Shown piece after piece: positions 17,412-26,000 of a stretch of DNA of 64,000 bases. The position numbers and the translations under genes are program-made. The stretch is from an uncultured Prevotellaceae bacterium (lineage in GTDB: Bacteria; Bacteroidota; Bacteroidia; Bacteroidales; Bacteroidaceae), in assembly GCA_902776475.1 (NCBI GenBank), contig CACYQD010000011.1, positions 124,001 to 188,000 of the forward strand. Direction: 5' to 3'. Within the stretch, counting starts at the first letter, position 1. Every line of letters begins with the position of its first letter. Under the pieces are notes generated by a model. It saw only the letters and a list, made by a program, of their open reading frames with translations, made no database searches and was not told the DNA's origin.

Positions 17412-17826
17412 CGATGGGCACCTGCACGGCATGGCAACGGAGCCATTTCTCCGCCCGTGCGATGATCTCATAGAGCTTTTCGGTTTTCTCGCTGCGCTCC
17501 AGTGTCGTCTTGCACTTCTTCTTCGCCACCCAGACTGTGGCATTGTAGCTGTCGGAGTAGATGGTCTTGCGGATGCCCATCTTGTCCATCAGTGCCAGAG
17601 CGTGGACGATGGCCAGAAACTCCCCGATGTTGTTGGTGCCGAAGACAGGACCGAAATGAAACACCTGAGCACCCGTAGCCAGGTCGATGCCCTGGTATTC
17701 CATTTGTCCAGGATTGCCCGAACAAGCCGCATCCACCGCCCAGGCATCGGCGCTGACCTCCAAGGGAAGAGGCAGCACGGTGTCATGACGGTCAGACGGT
17801 GGATTCTGCAGATTGTCCTTCATCAT
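17353..17826 (-). CDS. Ribonuclease HI-like protein
   Basis: 157 residues. The RNase H fold is shown by AWAVDAACSGNPGQ (first Asp), NNIGEFLAIVHAL (Glu), TIYSDSYNATVW (second Asp) and a final Asp in WGEIPADFGRKK. All four metal-binding acidic residues appear present, so it should cut RNA in RNA:DNA hybrids. It starts immediately before the argS stop region and is co-directional with argS. Its 3' end overlaps the convergent ribD. Confidence 0.85.
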   Translation of the reverse strand: MMKDNLQNPPSDRHDTVLPLPLEVSADAWAVDAACSGNPGQMEYQGIDLATGAQVFHFGPVFGTNNIGEFLAIVHALALMDKMGIRKTIYSDSYNATVWVAKKKCKTTLERSEKTEKLYEIIARAEKWLRCHAVQVPIVKWETSRWGEIPADFGRKK

Positions 17827-19647
17827 TTACATTCTTTCTGGCACCTCGATACCGAGCAGGCGCATACCGTTGCGGATAACCTTGGCCACATTGGCAGCCA
17901 GGACAAGACGCACTTTCTTCTCTTCTTCCGTATCGGCATTGAGGATGCTGAAGTCATGATAGAACTGGTTGAACTGCTTGGTCAGTTCATAGCAATAGTT
18001 GGCGATGCCGCTTGGTGAATAGTCCTTGCCGGCCTGTTCCACAGCAGCGCCATACTCATTGAGTTTCTGGATAAGATCCGTCTCCTTGGCGTTGACAGGC
18101 AGATTGCCCTCCAAGGTGGCAGGCACGGCGATGCCGCTGGCCTCAGCCTTGCGCAGGATACTGCGGATGCGGGCGTGGGTATACTGGATGAAAGGACCTG
18201 TATTGCCATTGAAATCGATGCTCTCCTCAGGATTGAAGAGCATGTTCTTGCGGGCATCCACTTTGAGGATGAAATATTTGAGGGCACCCATACCCACGAT
18301 ACGGGCAATCTCATTCTTCTCCTCCTCGCTGATACCTTCGAGTTTGTTTACTTTATCCTCACTCATCTGTCGGGCATCGGCAATCATCGTGGCGATCAGG
18401 TCATCGGCATCGACTACCGTTCCCTCGCGGCTCTTCATCTTGCCATTGGGCAGTTCCACCATACCATAGGAGAAATGCACCAGTTCCTTGCCCCATTTGA
18501 AACCGAGGCGGTCGAGCAGAATGGAGAGCACCTGGAAATGGTAGTTTTGCTCATTGCCCACCACATAGATCATCTTGTCGATGGGATAGTCCTTGAAACG
18601 CATGTCGGCAGTGCCGATGTCCTGCGTCATATAGACCGACGTGCCATCGGAGCGCAACAGCAGTTTCTGGTCGAGGCCCTCATCGGTGAGGTCAGCCCAC
18701 ACGCTGTTGTCCTCCTTGCGGAAGAAGAGGCCACGGGTGAGTCCTTCCTCCACCTTGGCCTTACCCTCCAGGTAGGTTTCCGACTCATAGTAAATCTTGT
18801 CGAACGACACGCCAAGAGCGCGGTAGGTCTCATCGAAACCGGCATACACCCAGGAGTTCATCATCTCCCAAAGGCCACGCACCTCAGGGTCGCCCTGCTC
18901 CCATTTGACGAGCATCTCATGGGCCTCCTTAATCAGGGGAGCCTCCTCCTTGGCACGTTTCTCTGCGGTCTCCTCGTCAAGGCCTTCAGCCAGGAACTGC
19001 TGCTGCAGAGCCTTCACCTCCTCACGATAATGCTTGTCGAAGGCCACGTAGTAGTCGCCGATGAGGTGGTCGCCTTTCTTGCCGCTCGTCTCAGGAGTTT
19101 CTCCGTTGCCCCATTTCTGCCAAGCCAGCATCGACTTGCAGATATGGATGCCACGGTCGTTGACGATATTGGTTTTCACCACCTTGTTGCCGTTGGCCGC
19201 CATGATCTGCGCCAGCGACCATCCCAACAGGTTGTTGCGCACATGACCGAGATGGAGAGGCTTGTTGGTGTTGGGTGAAGAGTATTCGATCATCACCAGA
19301 GGTGAGTCGTCCTCAGCTTTCTTCTCGCCGAAATGCTCATCAGCATGGATACTGTTGAGCAGGGCAATCCAAGCCGACGGTGCGATGGTCAGGTTGAGGA
19401 ATCCCTTCACCACGTTGAATCCCGCCACGCTGCTGTCGTGAGCCACCAGATAGTCACCGATTTCCTGAGCGGTGTCCTCTGGCTTCTTCCTCGACATCTT
19501 CAGGAAGGGGAAAACGACGAGGGTGAGATTGCCCTCAAACTCACTTCTTGTTTTCTGGAGTTGCACCATCTTGGATGGCACCTCCTGACCATATAACGCT
19601 TTGATGGCCTCGATGACCGTATTGCTGATACCTGTTTCTATATTCAT
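17827..19647 (-). CDS. argS: Arginyl-tRNA synthetase
   Basis: 606 residues from MNIETGIS at 19647; codons further upstream overlap the -7 box TACCTTTG (19675-19668). Class I signature HLGH (NKPLHLGHVRNNLLG), an ArgRS N-terminal additional domain, a KMSKS-like loop (KMKSREGTVVDADDL) and the C-terminal DALR anticodon-binding domain (QFIQYTHARIRSIL ... FNQFYHDFSILNADTEEEKKVRLVLAANVAKVIRNGM) are all present. It charges tRNA-Arg. Its promoter is in a repeated module also found upstream of the FGE-like gene. Confidence 0.96.
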   Translation of the reverse strand: MNIETGISNTVIEAIKALYGQEVPSKMVQLQKTRSEFEGNLTLVVFPFLKMSRKKPEDTAQEIGDYLVAHDSSVAGFNVVKGFLNLTIAPSAWIALLNSIHADEHFGEKKAEDDSPLVMIEYSSPNTNKPLHLGHVRNNLLGWSLAQIMAANGNKVVKTNIVNDRGIHICKSMLAWQKWGNGETPETSGKKGDHLIGDYYVAFDKHYREEVKALQQQFLAEGLDEETAEKRAKEEAPLIKEAHEMLVKWEQGDPEVRGLWEMMNSWVYAGFDETYRALGVSFDKIYYESETYLEGKAKVEEGLTRGLFFRKEDNSVWADLTDEGLDQKLLLRSDGTSVYMTQDIGTADMRFKDYPIDKMIYVVGNEQNYHFQVLSILLDRLGFKWGKELVHFSYGMVELPNGKMKSREGTVVDADDLIATMIADARQMSEDKVNKLEGISEEEKNEIARIVGMGALKYFILKVDARKNMLFNPEESIDFNGNTGPFIQYTHARIRSILRKAEASGIAVPATLEGNLPVNAKETDLIQKLNEYGAAVEQAGKDYSPSGIANYCYELTKQFNQFYHDFSILNADTEEEKKVRLVLAANVAKVIRNGMRLLGIEVPERM

Positions 19648-19665
19648 ATCATTTTGCATTTTGGG

Positions 19666-19745
19666 TGCAAAGGTACTGCAAAATTTCGAGTAAGCGAGCG
19701 GAAAAGGATATATATCTTCTACCATAAGTGAGAAAATATCCAAAA
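19666..19745 (-). repeat. Repeated promoter module, copy B
   Basis: This is the second copy of the 75-base module, upstream of argS. It keeps CGAAATTTTGCAGTACCTTTGCA exactly at the -7 side apart from one base against copy A, and CTTCTACC at the far side, but its inverted repeat is imperfect. Bases 19746-19813 show no gene. Confidence 0.7.
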
Positions 19746-19813
19746 TCGGAGGCTATGCCATCAAAAAGAGAGCTTTGGAGGGATGGGCGGATTGGGCGAG
19801 ATGGGCTTCCTCA

Positions 19814-20719
19814 TTAGAATCTGAAGTCCACGCCGCCGATGGAGATGGAGAAGCTGGATTTCTTGGCGATGTAGTCATCCCGGAAACGTTCCATCTGCGT
19901 CCGCAGTGACCTGACGTTGTGAGAGTGACCATAGACCGCATAGGCGTTTTCTTCATAATTGTCGATTCGTGCAAGCACACGGTTGTGCTGCTCGTCATAC
20001 TCATCCTCTTCCATGTAGGTGCAATTAGCCATGTTGTCCACCCATTTCACCAACTGAGTATAATGAGCCTTTTCCAACCAATATGGCACGGAATCAAGAG
20101 AGTTGACCAATGAGACATTGTTTTTCAAATAAAAGTCGTGTCGGTATGCCTTGGCCCTGTTGATGCGTTTTTCAGAATCGTTGAGACTCTCAAATTTCAT
20201 ATCACCGCCCTTGCTCACCATGCCACGTGCCGCATCATATCGGTTGAGCACAGCGGCAATGGTGTCGAGCCTCTCACTCTGCGGCGACCCCTCAGGAGCA
20301 ATACGCGACTTGTCGGAGCGCCGAATGTTTCGGATGCTCTTGATGTCGCGGCGCATCTGACGCAGGTCATCAGAATACCATGTGGGAGCCTGAAAACAGC
20401 GCAAGCACCAATCAGAGAAAGCAGGAATGTACTTGTCGAGCATCTGATATTTCAGGGTGTCGCTCTCCTCCGTAGAGAGCAAGCCGTTGTCATCAAGAAA
20501 GCCTATCAGATGGCGGCAGGCAAAGAGTTTCGCACGCAATTTGTCGGGACCATATGCCTGTGCGATGCTTTCGATGCTCTTTCTGACATGGTCGGCATGC
20601 ACATGCGACTCCGCCACTGGTCGTGGTGGGTCAAGACGCGTCTTCGCATAGAAGAGCATCGACCCGGTGACCAGTGCGATGGCTACCAAAACCAACGTGA
20701 CCTTCAAAAAACCTCTCAT
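19814..20719 (-). CDS. Single-pass membrane protein, last gene of the GTPase operon
   Basis: 301 residues. One N-terminal membrane segment (residues about 5-24, FLKVTLVLVAIALVTGSMLF) is followed by a long, mainly helical, charged domain that would lie in the periplasm. It contains a few Cys residues (CLRCFQ) but no catalytic motif I recognise. The C-terminus (FSISIGGVDFRF) is a short strand ending in Phe. The start overlaps the stop of the preceding gene (ATGA), so it is translationally coupled to it. Function unknown; it is probably a structural subunit of the same complex. Confidence 0.7.
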   Translation of the reverse strand: MRGFLKVTLVLVAIALVTGSMLFYAKTRLDPPRPVAESHVHADHVRKSIESIAQAYGPDKLRAKLFACRHLIGFLDDNGLLSTEESDTLKYQMLDKYIPAFSDWCLRCFQAPTWYSDDLRQMRRDIKSIRNIRRSDKSRIAPEGSPQSERLDTIAAVLNRYDAARGMVSKGGDMKFESLNDSEKRINRAKAYRHDFYLKNNVSLVNSLDSVPYWLEKAHYTQLVKWVDNMANCTYMEEDEYDEQHNRVLARIDNYEENAYAVYGHSHNVRSLRTQMERFRDDYIAKKSSFSISIGGVDFRF

Positions 20720-22545
20720 TTCACCTCTGGATCTATAGCGTTCTTGGCCTCTTCCAATTTTTTGAGGAATGTTTCTATCGTGATGCTGCCGTCGGGACTG
20801 AAGAATTTCCGTTTCTGCTCATCCTCATTCCTTGTGATTTCCTTTAATTTCTCAGCGTATTCCTTCTTTGAATTCATGACATTGATCGCACTGTCGAGTC
20901 GCTGCCATTGGCGGCTGCCTTCCAGGCTCAGTTCGGCTCCCTTTTCCTGCACTTTTACGAAGTCGTAGAAGTTGAGTGCATCATACAGGCCGCCCATCTT
21001 CCCTTCGAAGACAGAATCCATCTCCTCCTTTTTCCACTTGGGAATGCTGTCGAGGAAGTTCACCATCTGGACTTGCAGCAAGGAGTCGGCCTTTTCCTTG
21101 GCGAGTTTTTCCTCCAACAACTGTGCCTGGCGGATTTCCTCCCTCACGTTGTTTTCACCGTGCGACACACCTGAAAACCATCCTGCGAGTCCTCCAATCA
21201 AGAGTCCGGCGACCAGTCCTGCGCCGATCTTGTAGAGCGACCATTTCGACACCCGGAAACCACTGTCTCTTACGTCGTCCAACTCGTCGTCCTCGGCATC
21301 CAGCAGTTGCGACCTTCCCTGAGTGGTTTTCTTTCCCGCTGCTTTTCTGTGACTCCCCTTCCGATGCAGGGAGATCACATCACCTTTCCTCTCCCCCACC
21401 TCATAATCCGGCAGCGGAGAAGTCAGCATCTCTTCGTCGGTGCGGACAAGTTCGAAAGTGATCTTCCGGCCAATCTTATACTTGACCTTTTTTCTTGCGC
21501 GCTCAAGTTTGACCACCAACGGGTTGTCCTTCGAATAAGCCATCAGATTGGCGCTCAATTTCTGAGGAACAAAACCCTCGCTGGACACGGTGATCTGCGC
21601 ATTGCGCGCCTGACTCTCGCTGATGGTGTAGTATTTCTCCTTTCTGTTGGAACCTGTGATTCCGGCCACCTCAAGAAGAGATGTCCCAGCCGGCAACGGC
21701 AGACCCTCTTCATCCACGATGCGGAAAGCCTGCTCATAGACTTTGAAGAACCATTCCATTGGTCCGGAAACCACCACGGTGCACATCGGTTGGGCAACCT
21801 TGAAAGAGAAGTCGTTCGGGACAAACCCTTCCCGGACAAGGCGCAGGCGGACACTGTTTCCCACAGTGGCCAATACCGGGCGCATGAACTCCTCCCCGCC
21901 CATCACCAACTGACAGTCAGCAGGGATGCTGGAACCCATCGGAGGATACACGATGGCCGCCTGACCGATTTTCTTATCGGAGAGATTGTCCATCGCCTCA
22001 GGACGGATGATGCCCGAAGAACCTGCATCCAACAGATAGACCCCCTCGTACTCACCGTAATACTCCTGCAACATGGCCGTTCCCAACAGTGCATCCAGCG
22101 ACTTGACCTTACTGCCCGGTCCATACAACCTGTAAGCATAACGCTTGGTGGCGACAGGCAACTTCCAGTCGAAGTCACGTTCTCCGTAATCCTTCTCAAA
22201 CCACTTGGCCAATACGACCGTATCCTCCCCCTTGACCAACACACGGCTTACATCCCTGATGATGGCAGGCAAGTCGGTTGCGGCAGCGAAAACCACCTGT
22301 TTGGGCACCGCCACGACCAAGGCCCGGTAGTCACCCATCCGTGAGAAAAGCGGCCGGATGAGATAGACCATGCATCCCAGGGGATTCAGGGACAACAAGC
22401 ACAGACAATCCTTGTAATCAGATGTCAGTTTCAGCGTCCCTTCTATCCTTACGTCGAAGAGTTTGTTTCTCATCTCCCCTCCATTGAACACCAGATCACT
22501 GTCCTCGCCATTCTTGACGATTTGGGAAAAAAGGCTTAGTTTCAT
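20716..22545 (-). CDS. Membrane-anchored multidomain protein of the GTPase operon
   Basis: 609 residues in two parts joined by one membrane segment (about residues 438-460, rich in small residues: GAGLVAGLLIGGLAG). The N-terminal 430 residues have several beta modules with repeated phrases (VREGFVPNDFSFKV and SSEGFVPQKLSANL), like PEGA-type or carboxypeptidase-regulatory domains, then a basic and an acidic linker (DAEDDELDD). The C-terminal part is a coiled coil (REEIRQAQLLEEKLAKEKADSLLQVQ). With no signal peptide, the large N-terminal part should be cytoplasmic and could dock on the GTPases. No known family recognised. Confidence 0.7.
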   Translation of the reverse strand: MKLSLFSQIVKNGEDSDLVFNGGEMRNKLFDVRIEGTLKLTSDYKDCLCLLSLNPLGCMVYLIRPLFSRMGDYRALVVAVPKQVVFAAATDLPAIIRDVSRVLVKGEDTVVLAKWFEKDYGERDFDWKLPVATKRYAYRLYGPGSKVKSLDALLGTAMLQEYYGEYEGVYLLDAGSSGIIRPEAMDNLSDKKIGQAAIVYPPMGSSIPADCQLVMGGEEFMRPVLATVGNSVRLRLVREGFVPNDFSFKVAQPMCTVVVSGPMEWFFKVYEQAFRIVDEEGLPLPAGTSLLEVAGITGSNRKEKYYTISESQARNAQITVSSEGFVPQKLSANLMAYSKDNPLVVKLERARKKVKYKIGRKITFELVRTDEEMLTSPLPDYEVGERKGDVISLHRKGSHRKAAGKKTTQGRSQLLDAEDDELDDVRDSGFRVSKWSLYKIGAGLVAGLLIGGLAGWFSGVSHGENNVREEIRQAQLLEEKLAKEKADSLLQVQMVNFLDSIPKWKKEEMDSVFEGKMGGLYDALNFYDFVKVQEKGAELSLEGSRQWQRLDSAINVMNSKKEYAEKLKEITRNEDEQKRKFFSPDGSITIETFLKKLEEAKNAIDPEVK

Positions 22546-22583
22546 ATCTCTTTGCTTTTAATCATTTCCATTTTTCTTGTCTC

Positions 22584-23726
22584 TCAAATTCTCCACCATC
22601 TCTTCTTGGCCCTGGGCGGGTCCATGAGGATCTCGATGATTTTGTTGGCCCGGGCTGTCTTCACCTTGCAGAAATTCTGGAAGCACACCTCACCGATATC
22701 GAAAGGAATGGGGAGAGGCAGTTTGCCGCCACACAGATGATGGTCCTTGCAGCACCGGTCGAGCAGTCGGAAGAAGTTGGGGTACTTCTCGTTGAGGAAA
22801 TTGACCAGATAGGTCTCTCCGTCGATGCTGCCATCCATAGCCCGTCCCACCAGGTCGGTCTTGGTGACCAGCACGAAAAGTCCGTCATTGGCATCATTGA
22901 GCACGCCGCGTGTCTCCAAGTAGCGCAGTCCGTGCTCCAGATAAGTGTCCTGATTAAACCGTTTGTATTTGTTGTCACCCTCACAATACTCGATGATGAA
23001 GAAATGGTACTTGGGGTTGTTGGACTTGCGGGTGATGAGCACCTCCTCAAACTCCTGCAAGGCCCGCTTGTGGTTGTCGGTGACCTGGTCGGTCATGTTC
23101 AGGTCATTCCACAGCATCGAACAGAAAAGCTCCCCTGCCATGTCGATGAACGTGACGGGATGGTCTTTTCCTTTGAGGTCCTCGATGACCGTGCTGATGG
23201 CGAAGTTGGCATCCACCAGGGTACGGCCGGGAAGGGTGCAGTAGGCATTCTCCCTCTGGAAAATCTGCGACAAGATCATCTGGTAGAGCAGTCCCTGACA
23301 GGGATTGACCTTGAAACTCCGCGTGACGGTCACGCTTCTGGCCGCCGTGAGAATGGTACCCAGGGCACAGGTTTTCCCCGACTTCGGAATACCCCAGAGA
23401 TAGACCTCCGTCGTATTCTCGCCGATACCGTCAATCCGTCCGACGTCGGGCAACACATCCTCTGGAACAGTTCCGAGCATCTCGACAAAATTGGGATCAA
23501 TGCCATTGTCAACGAGTTGCTGACGGTCGAGCAACCGGCCGTCCACACACTGTTTCACCACGGCAGAGGAAAACAGATTGGGATCATCGCAAACCAGTGC
23601 GAGCAATTGGTCTCTGCTGATTCTTCCCTGTTCCATCTCCTCCTTGACCAACTCGAAGACATCGTCGGCCTTGATCACCCGCCGGCGGAAATCTTTCATT
23701 TCTGTTGTAAACTCATCGTATCTCAT
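22584..23726 (-). CDS. TRAFAC-type GTPase-like P-loop protein (soluble paralogue)
   Basis: 380 residues. A helical N-terminal domain (DDVFELVKEEMEQGRISRDQLLALV) precedes a P-loop domain: Walker A GIPKSGKT (112-119), a Walker B/switch II DMAGE (195-199) and a G4-like TKTD (288-291). These are GTPase motifs; the DxAGE box is the pattern I recall for the DO-GTPase group described in prokaryotic conflict systems. There is no membrane segment. It is a clear paralogue of the C-terminal half of the 744-residue protein next door (shared YCxLPGRTLVDxNFAI, VTxxDMAGELFCSxLW and PIPFDIGEVCF). The duplicate pair suggests a heterodimer. Confidence 0.82.
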   Translation of the reverse strand: MRYDEFTTEMKDFRRRVIKADDVFELVKEEMEQGRISRDQLLALVCDDPNLFSSAVVKQCVDGRLLDRQQLVDNGIDPNFVEMLGTVPEDVLPDVGRIDGIGENTTEVYLWGIPKSGKTCALGTILTAARSVTVTRSFKVNPCQGLLYQMILSQIFQRENAYCTLPGRTLVDANFAISTVIEDLKGKDHPVTFIDMAGELFCSMLWNDLNMTDQVTDNHKRALQEFEEVLITRKSNNPKYHFFIIEYCEGDNKYKRFNQDTYLEHGLRYLETRGVLNDANDGLFVLVTKTDLVGRAMDGSIDGETYLVNFLNEKYPNFFRLLDRCCKDHHLCGGKLPLPIPFDIGEVCFQNFCKVKTARANKIIEILMDPPRAKKRWWRI

Positions 23727-23765
23727 ATACTGATTCTTGTTTTGTTCTCATTTTCAGAGCATGGT

Positions 23766-26000
23766 TCAATAGTTGAACCACCGTTCCACCTTTCCGCGCC
23801 ATCCCTTGCGGAATCCTTTTGAACGGGCAAGCATGATCTTGACGACATCATTGGCCCGTGACGTACTGATCCGGCAATAATTATTGAAACACACCTCACC
23901 GATATCAAAGGGGATGGGATCCGGCACCTTTCCGCCACACAACTCATATTCCCGGCAGAATCGGTCAAGCAGTCCGAAGAAATTCGGGTAATACTTTTTC
24001 ATGTAACGAGCCAGATGCTGGTTGAGATCCTCTCCCTCCTGCAGGTTGCGGCGGGCCTGGTCGGTCTTGGTGATGAGGATATAGACACCCTCCGTGGCAT
24101 CTCTCAGCACATGGGTCTGATCGAGATATTGCAGACCATACTCCATGTAGGTGTCCTGGTTGAAGCCCTTGTGCTTCTTGTCCTCCGCCCCGTACTCGAT
24201 GACGAAGACGTGGAATTTCTGGTGGTCAGCACCCTCTGCCGTGAAAATACACTCAAACTCCGCCTGTGCCTTCAAGTGCTTCTCCGTGATTTTGCTGAGA
24301 TCTCCGCTCTTCTGCCACAGGATGGAACAGAAGAGTTCACCGGCCATGTCAACCAGTGTGACAGGGTGGTCACGGTGGTCACCGTCCTCCAGCGTCATCT
24401 GGATGGCGAAGTTGGTATCGACCAACGTTCGTCCCGGAAGGATGCAATAGTGGCCGTCGCCACTGAAGATGCGGCCCAGAATCTCCTGATACTCATAACC
24501 CTGGCACTGGTCGTCGATGGTCACGTCTCTCACCACCTGTTTCTCCTGGATGGCACGGAGAATCACCCCAGCAGCACAGGTCTTGCCAGAGGAAGGAATG
24601 CCCCAGAAGAAAAACTGCGTGGAGACTTCAGGCAGTTGACTGATACTGCCTTCCTTGGGCAAGACGTCCTCCGGCATCGTGCCAAGCATCGACAAGAACT
24701 GCCGGTCGATGCCGCAACCCTCAACCAGGTCTTCCTCCGTCAGAAGGCATTTGTCGAGACACAGTTCTATGGTATCAGCATCCAGCAGGTTGTGATCCTC
24801 GCGGAGCATGGTCACCAATTCCTCTTTGGAAAGCATGCCCTGGTTGAGCTGTTCAGCCAAATAGACGAAAGTATCCTTCGTTCCCCTCCCCTTCTCCATC
24901 CTTCGGCGGAAGGTGTCGGCGGCGCTGCGCATCCACGGAGAAGAGTCAACACTCGCCTGATCCATCCTGACCGCGTCGATGTGGTCAACGTCTTGTTCGG
25001 GAGCATTGCTTTTCCACAACCTCGGCATCCATGCGGGGAAGAAACGTTCCCACGATTTGGAGTGGCGGTTCTGCAACCAATACGGGAAGAAGAGCGCCAG
25101 CCAACAGGCAACTAAGAGCAACAGGGAGAGAAGGTTGGGAAAGGCCCGTTTCGAACAAGTGGCGACCACCTGATCCAAGCGGTTGGAGATATTCGCCGCA
25201 TGGCCAGCCACAGCCGCCGTGACAGCAGCCGTATCAGCCGCCTCAGCGGATGAGCCCACCTCGTTCTCCAGCCTCACCGCCAAAGCCTCGTCCATCAGTT
25301 GCTGCCAGGACTGTACGGCAGAACGGATCTCCTGTGCATTGCCCAGCAGGAAGGCATTGCGTGTCGTGGCACCAGCGGCAGCACGCTCCAACCACTGTTC
25401 GGCATCCTGCCGCAACTGTTGGTAAGCAGGCGGCAGCAACTGCAGGCGCAGCGTCTGCACCATGTTGCCGATCATGATCGTGTCACCCCCGCTGACCTTT
25501 CCTTCGTCATTCTTGTTGAGTCCCATGCGGGCATACTGCTTGCTGTTGCGTTTCTTGTTGTGCGCGGCTTTCTCCAACCGCTGCTGATAATCAGCGACAC
25601 GCGCCTCAGCGGCGGCCTCATAGTCATCAAACATCGGCCTCACCTCCTGCAGAGCCTCCTTGAAGGTGGCCGACACCTCACGTTCATGGCCATAGACCGT
25701 GAAGAAATGGGTAAAGGGAAGAGCCGTAAACGCACAGGCCATGGCAAGCATGACCGCCGTGATGCGCTCTTTCTCGATATTCCGTGCAAACCTCCTCTTG
25801 CATCCCTTGAGCCGTTGGAGCATGACAGAGAGCCAGAAGAGGACGACAGCGTATGCTACGGCGAAGACGGCCGACTTCACAAGATGGCCTTTCAGGAGAT
25901 AGACCATTCCCATGAAAGACACATAGCACAGCAACAGGGTGGCCAGAAAAGCCACCACATGTCCCATGGCCGTCATCCGCTGTCTATAGTTGAAACTCAT
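23766..26000 (-). CDS. Membrane-anchored GTPase-like protein
   Basis: 744 residues. Three N-terminal membrane segments (about 13-35, 44-62 and 80-100), a coiled, Ala/Gln-rich region likely outside the membrane, a fourth segment (about 288-310), then a cytoplasmic part. The cytoplasmic part repeats the layout of the 380-residue neighbour: helical domain, Walker A GIPSSGKT (467-474), DMAGE (551-555), TKTD (644-647) and the PIPFDIGEVCF end. It looks like a sensor or transmitter in which an extracytoplasmic helical domain is tied to a GTPase. The start overlaps the stop of the PBP-like gene. Confidence 0.82.
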   Translation of the reverse strand: MSFNYRQRMTAMGHVVAFLATLLLCYVSFMGMVYLLKGHLVKSAVFAVAYAVVLFWLSVMLQRLKGCKRRFARNIEKERITAVMLAMACAFTALPFTHFFTVYGHEREVSATFKEALQEVRPMFDDYEAAAEARVADYQQRLEKAAHNKKRNSKQYARMGLNKNDEGKVSGGDTIMIGNMVQTLRLQLLPPAYQQLRQDAEQWLERAAAGATTRNAFLLGNAQEIRSAVQSWQQLMDEALAVRLENEVGSSAEAADTAAVTAAVAGHAANISNRLDQVVATCSKRAFPNLLSLLLLVACWLALFFPYWLQNRHSKSWERFFPAWMPRLWKSNAPEQDVDHIDAVRMDQASVDSSPWMRSAADTFRRRMEKGRGTKDTFVYLAEQLNQGMLSKEELVTMLREDHNLLDADTIELCLDKCLLTEEDLVEGCGIDRQFLSMLGTMPEDVLPKEGSISQLPEVSTQFFFWGIPSSGKTCAAGVILRAIQEKQVVRDVTIDDQCQGYEYQEILGRIFSGDGHYCILPGRTLVDTNFAIQMTLEDGDHRDHPVTLVDMAGELFCSILWQKSGDLSKITEKHLKAQAEFECIFTAEGADHQKFHVFVIEYGAEDKKHKGFNQDTYMEYGLQYLDQTHVLRDATEGVYILITKTDQARRNLQEGEDLNQHLARYMKKYYPNFFGLLDRFCREYELCGGKVPDPIPFDIGEVCFNNYCRISTSRANDVVKIMLARSKGFRKGWRGKVERWFNY

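Noticed and set aside
23766-25115. Long plus-strand frames over the membrane GTPase gene
   Set aside because: They are antisense shadows with no recognisable domain.
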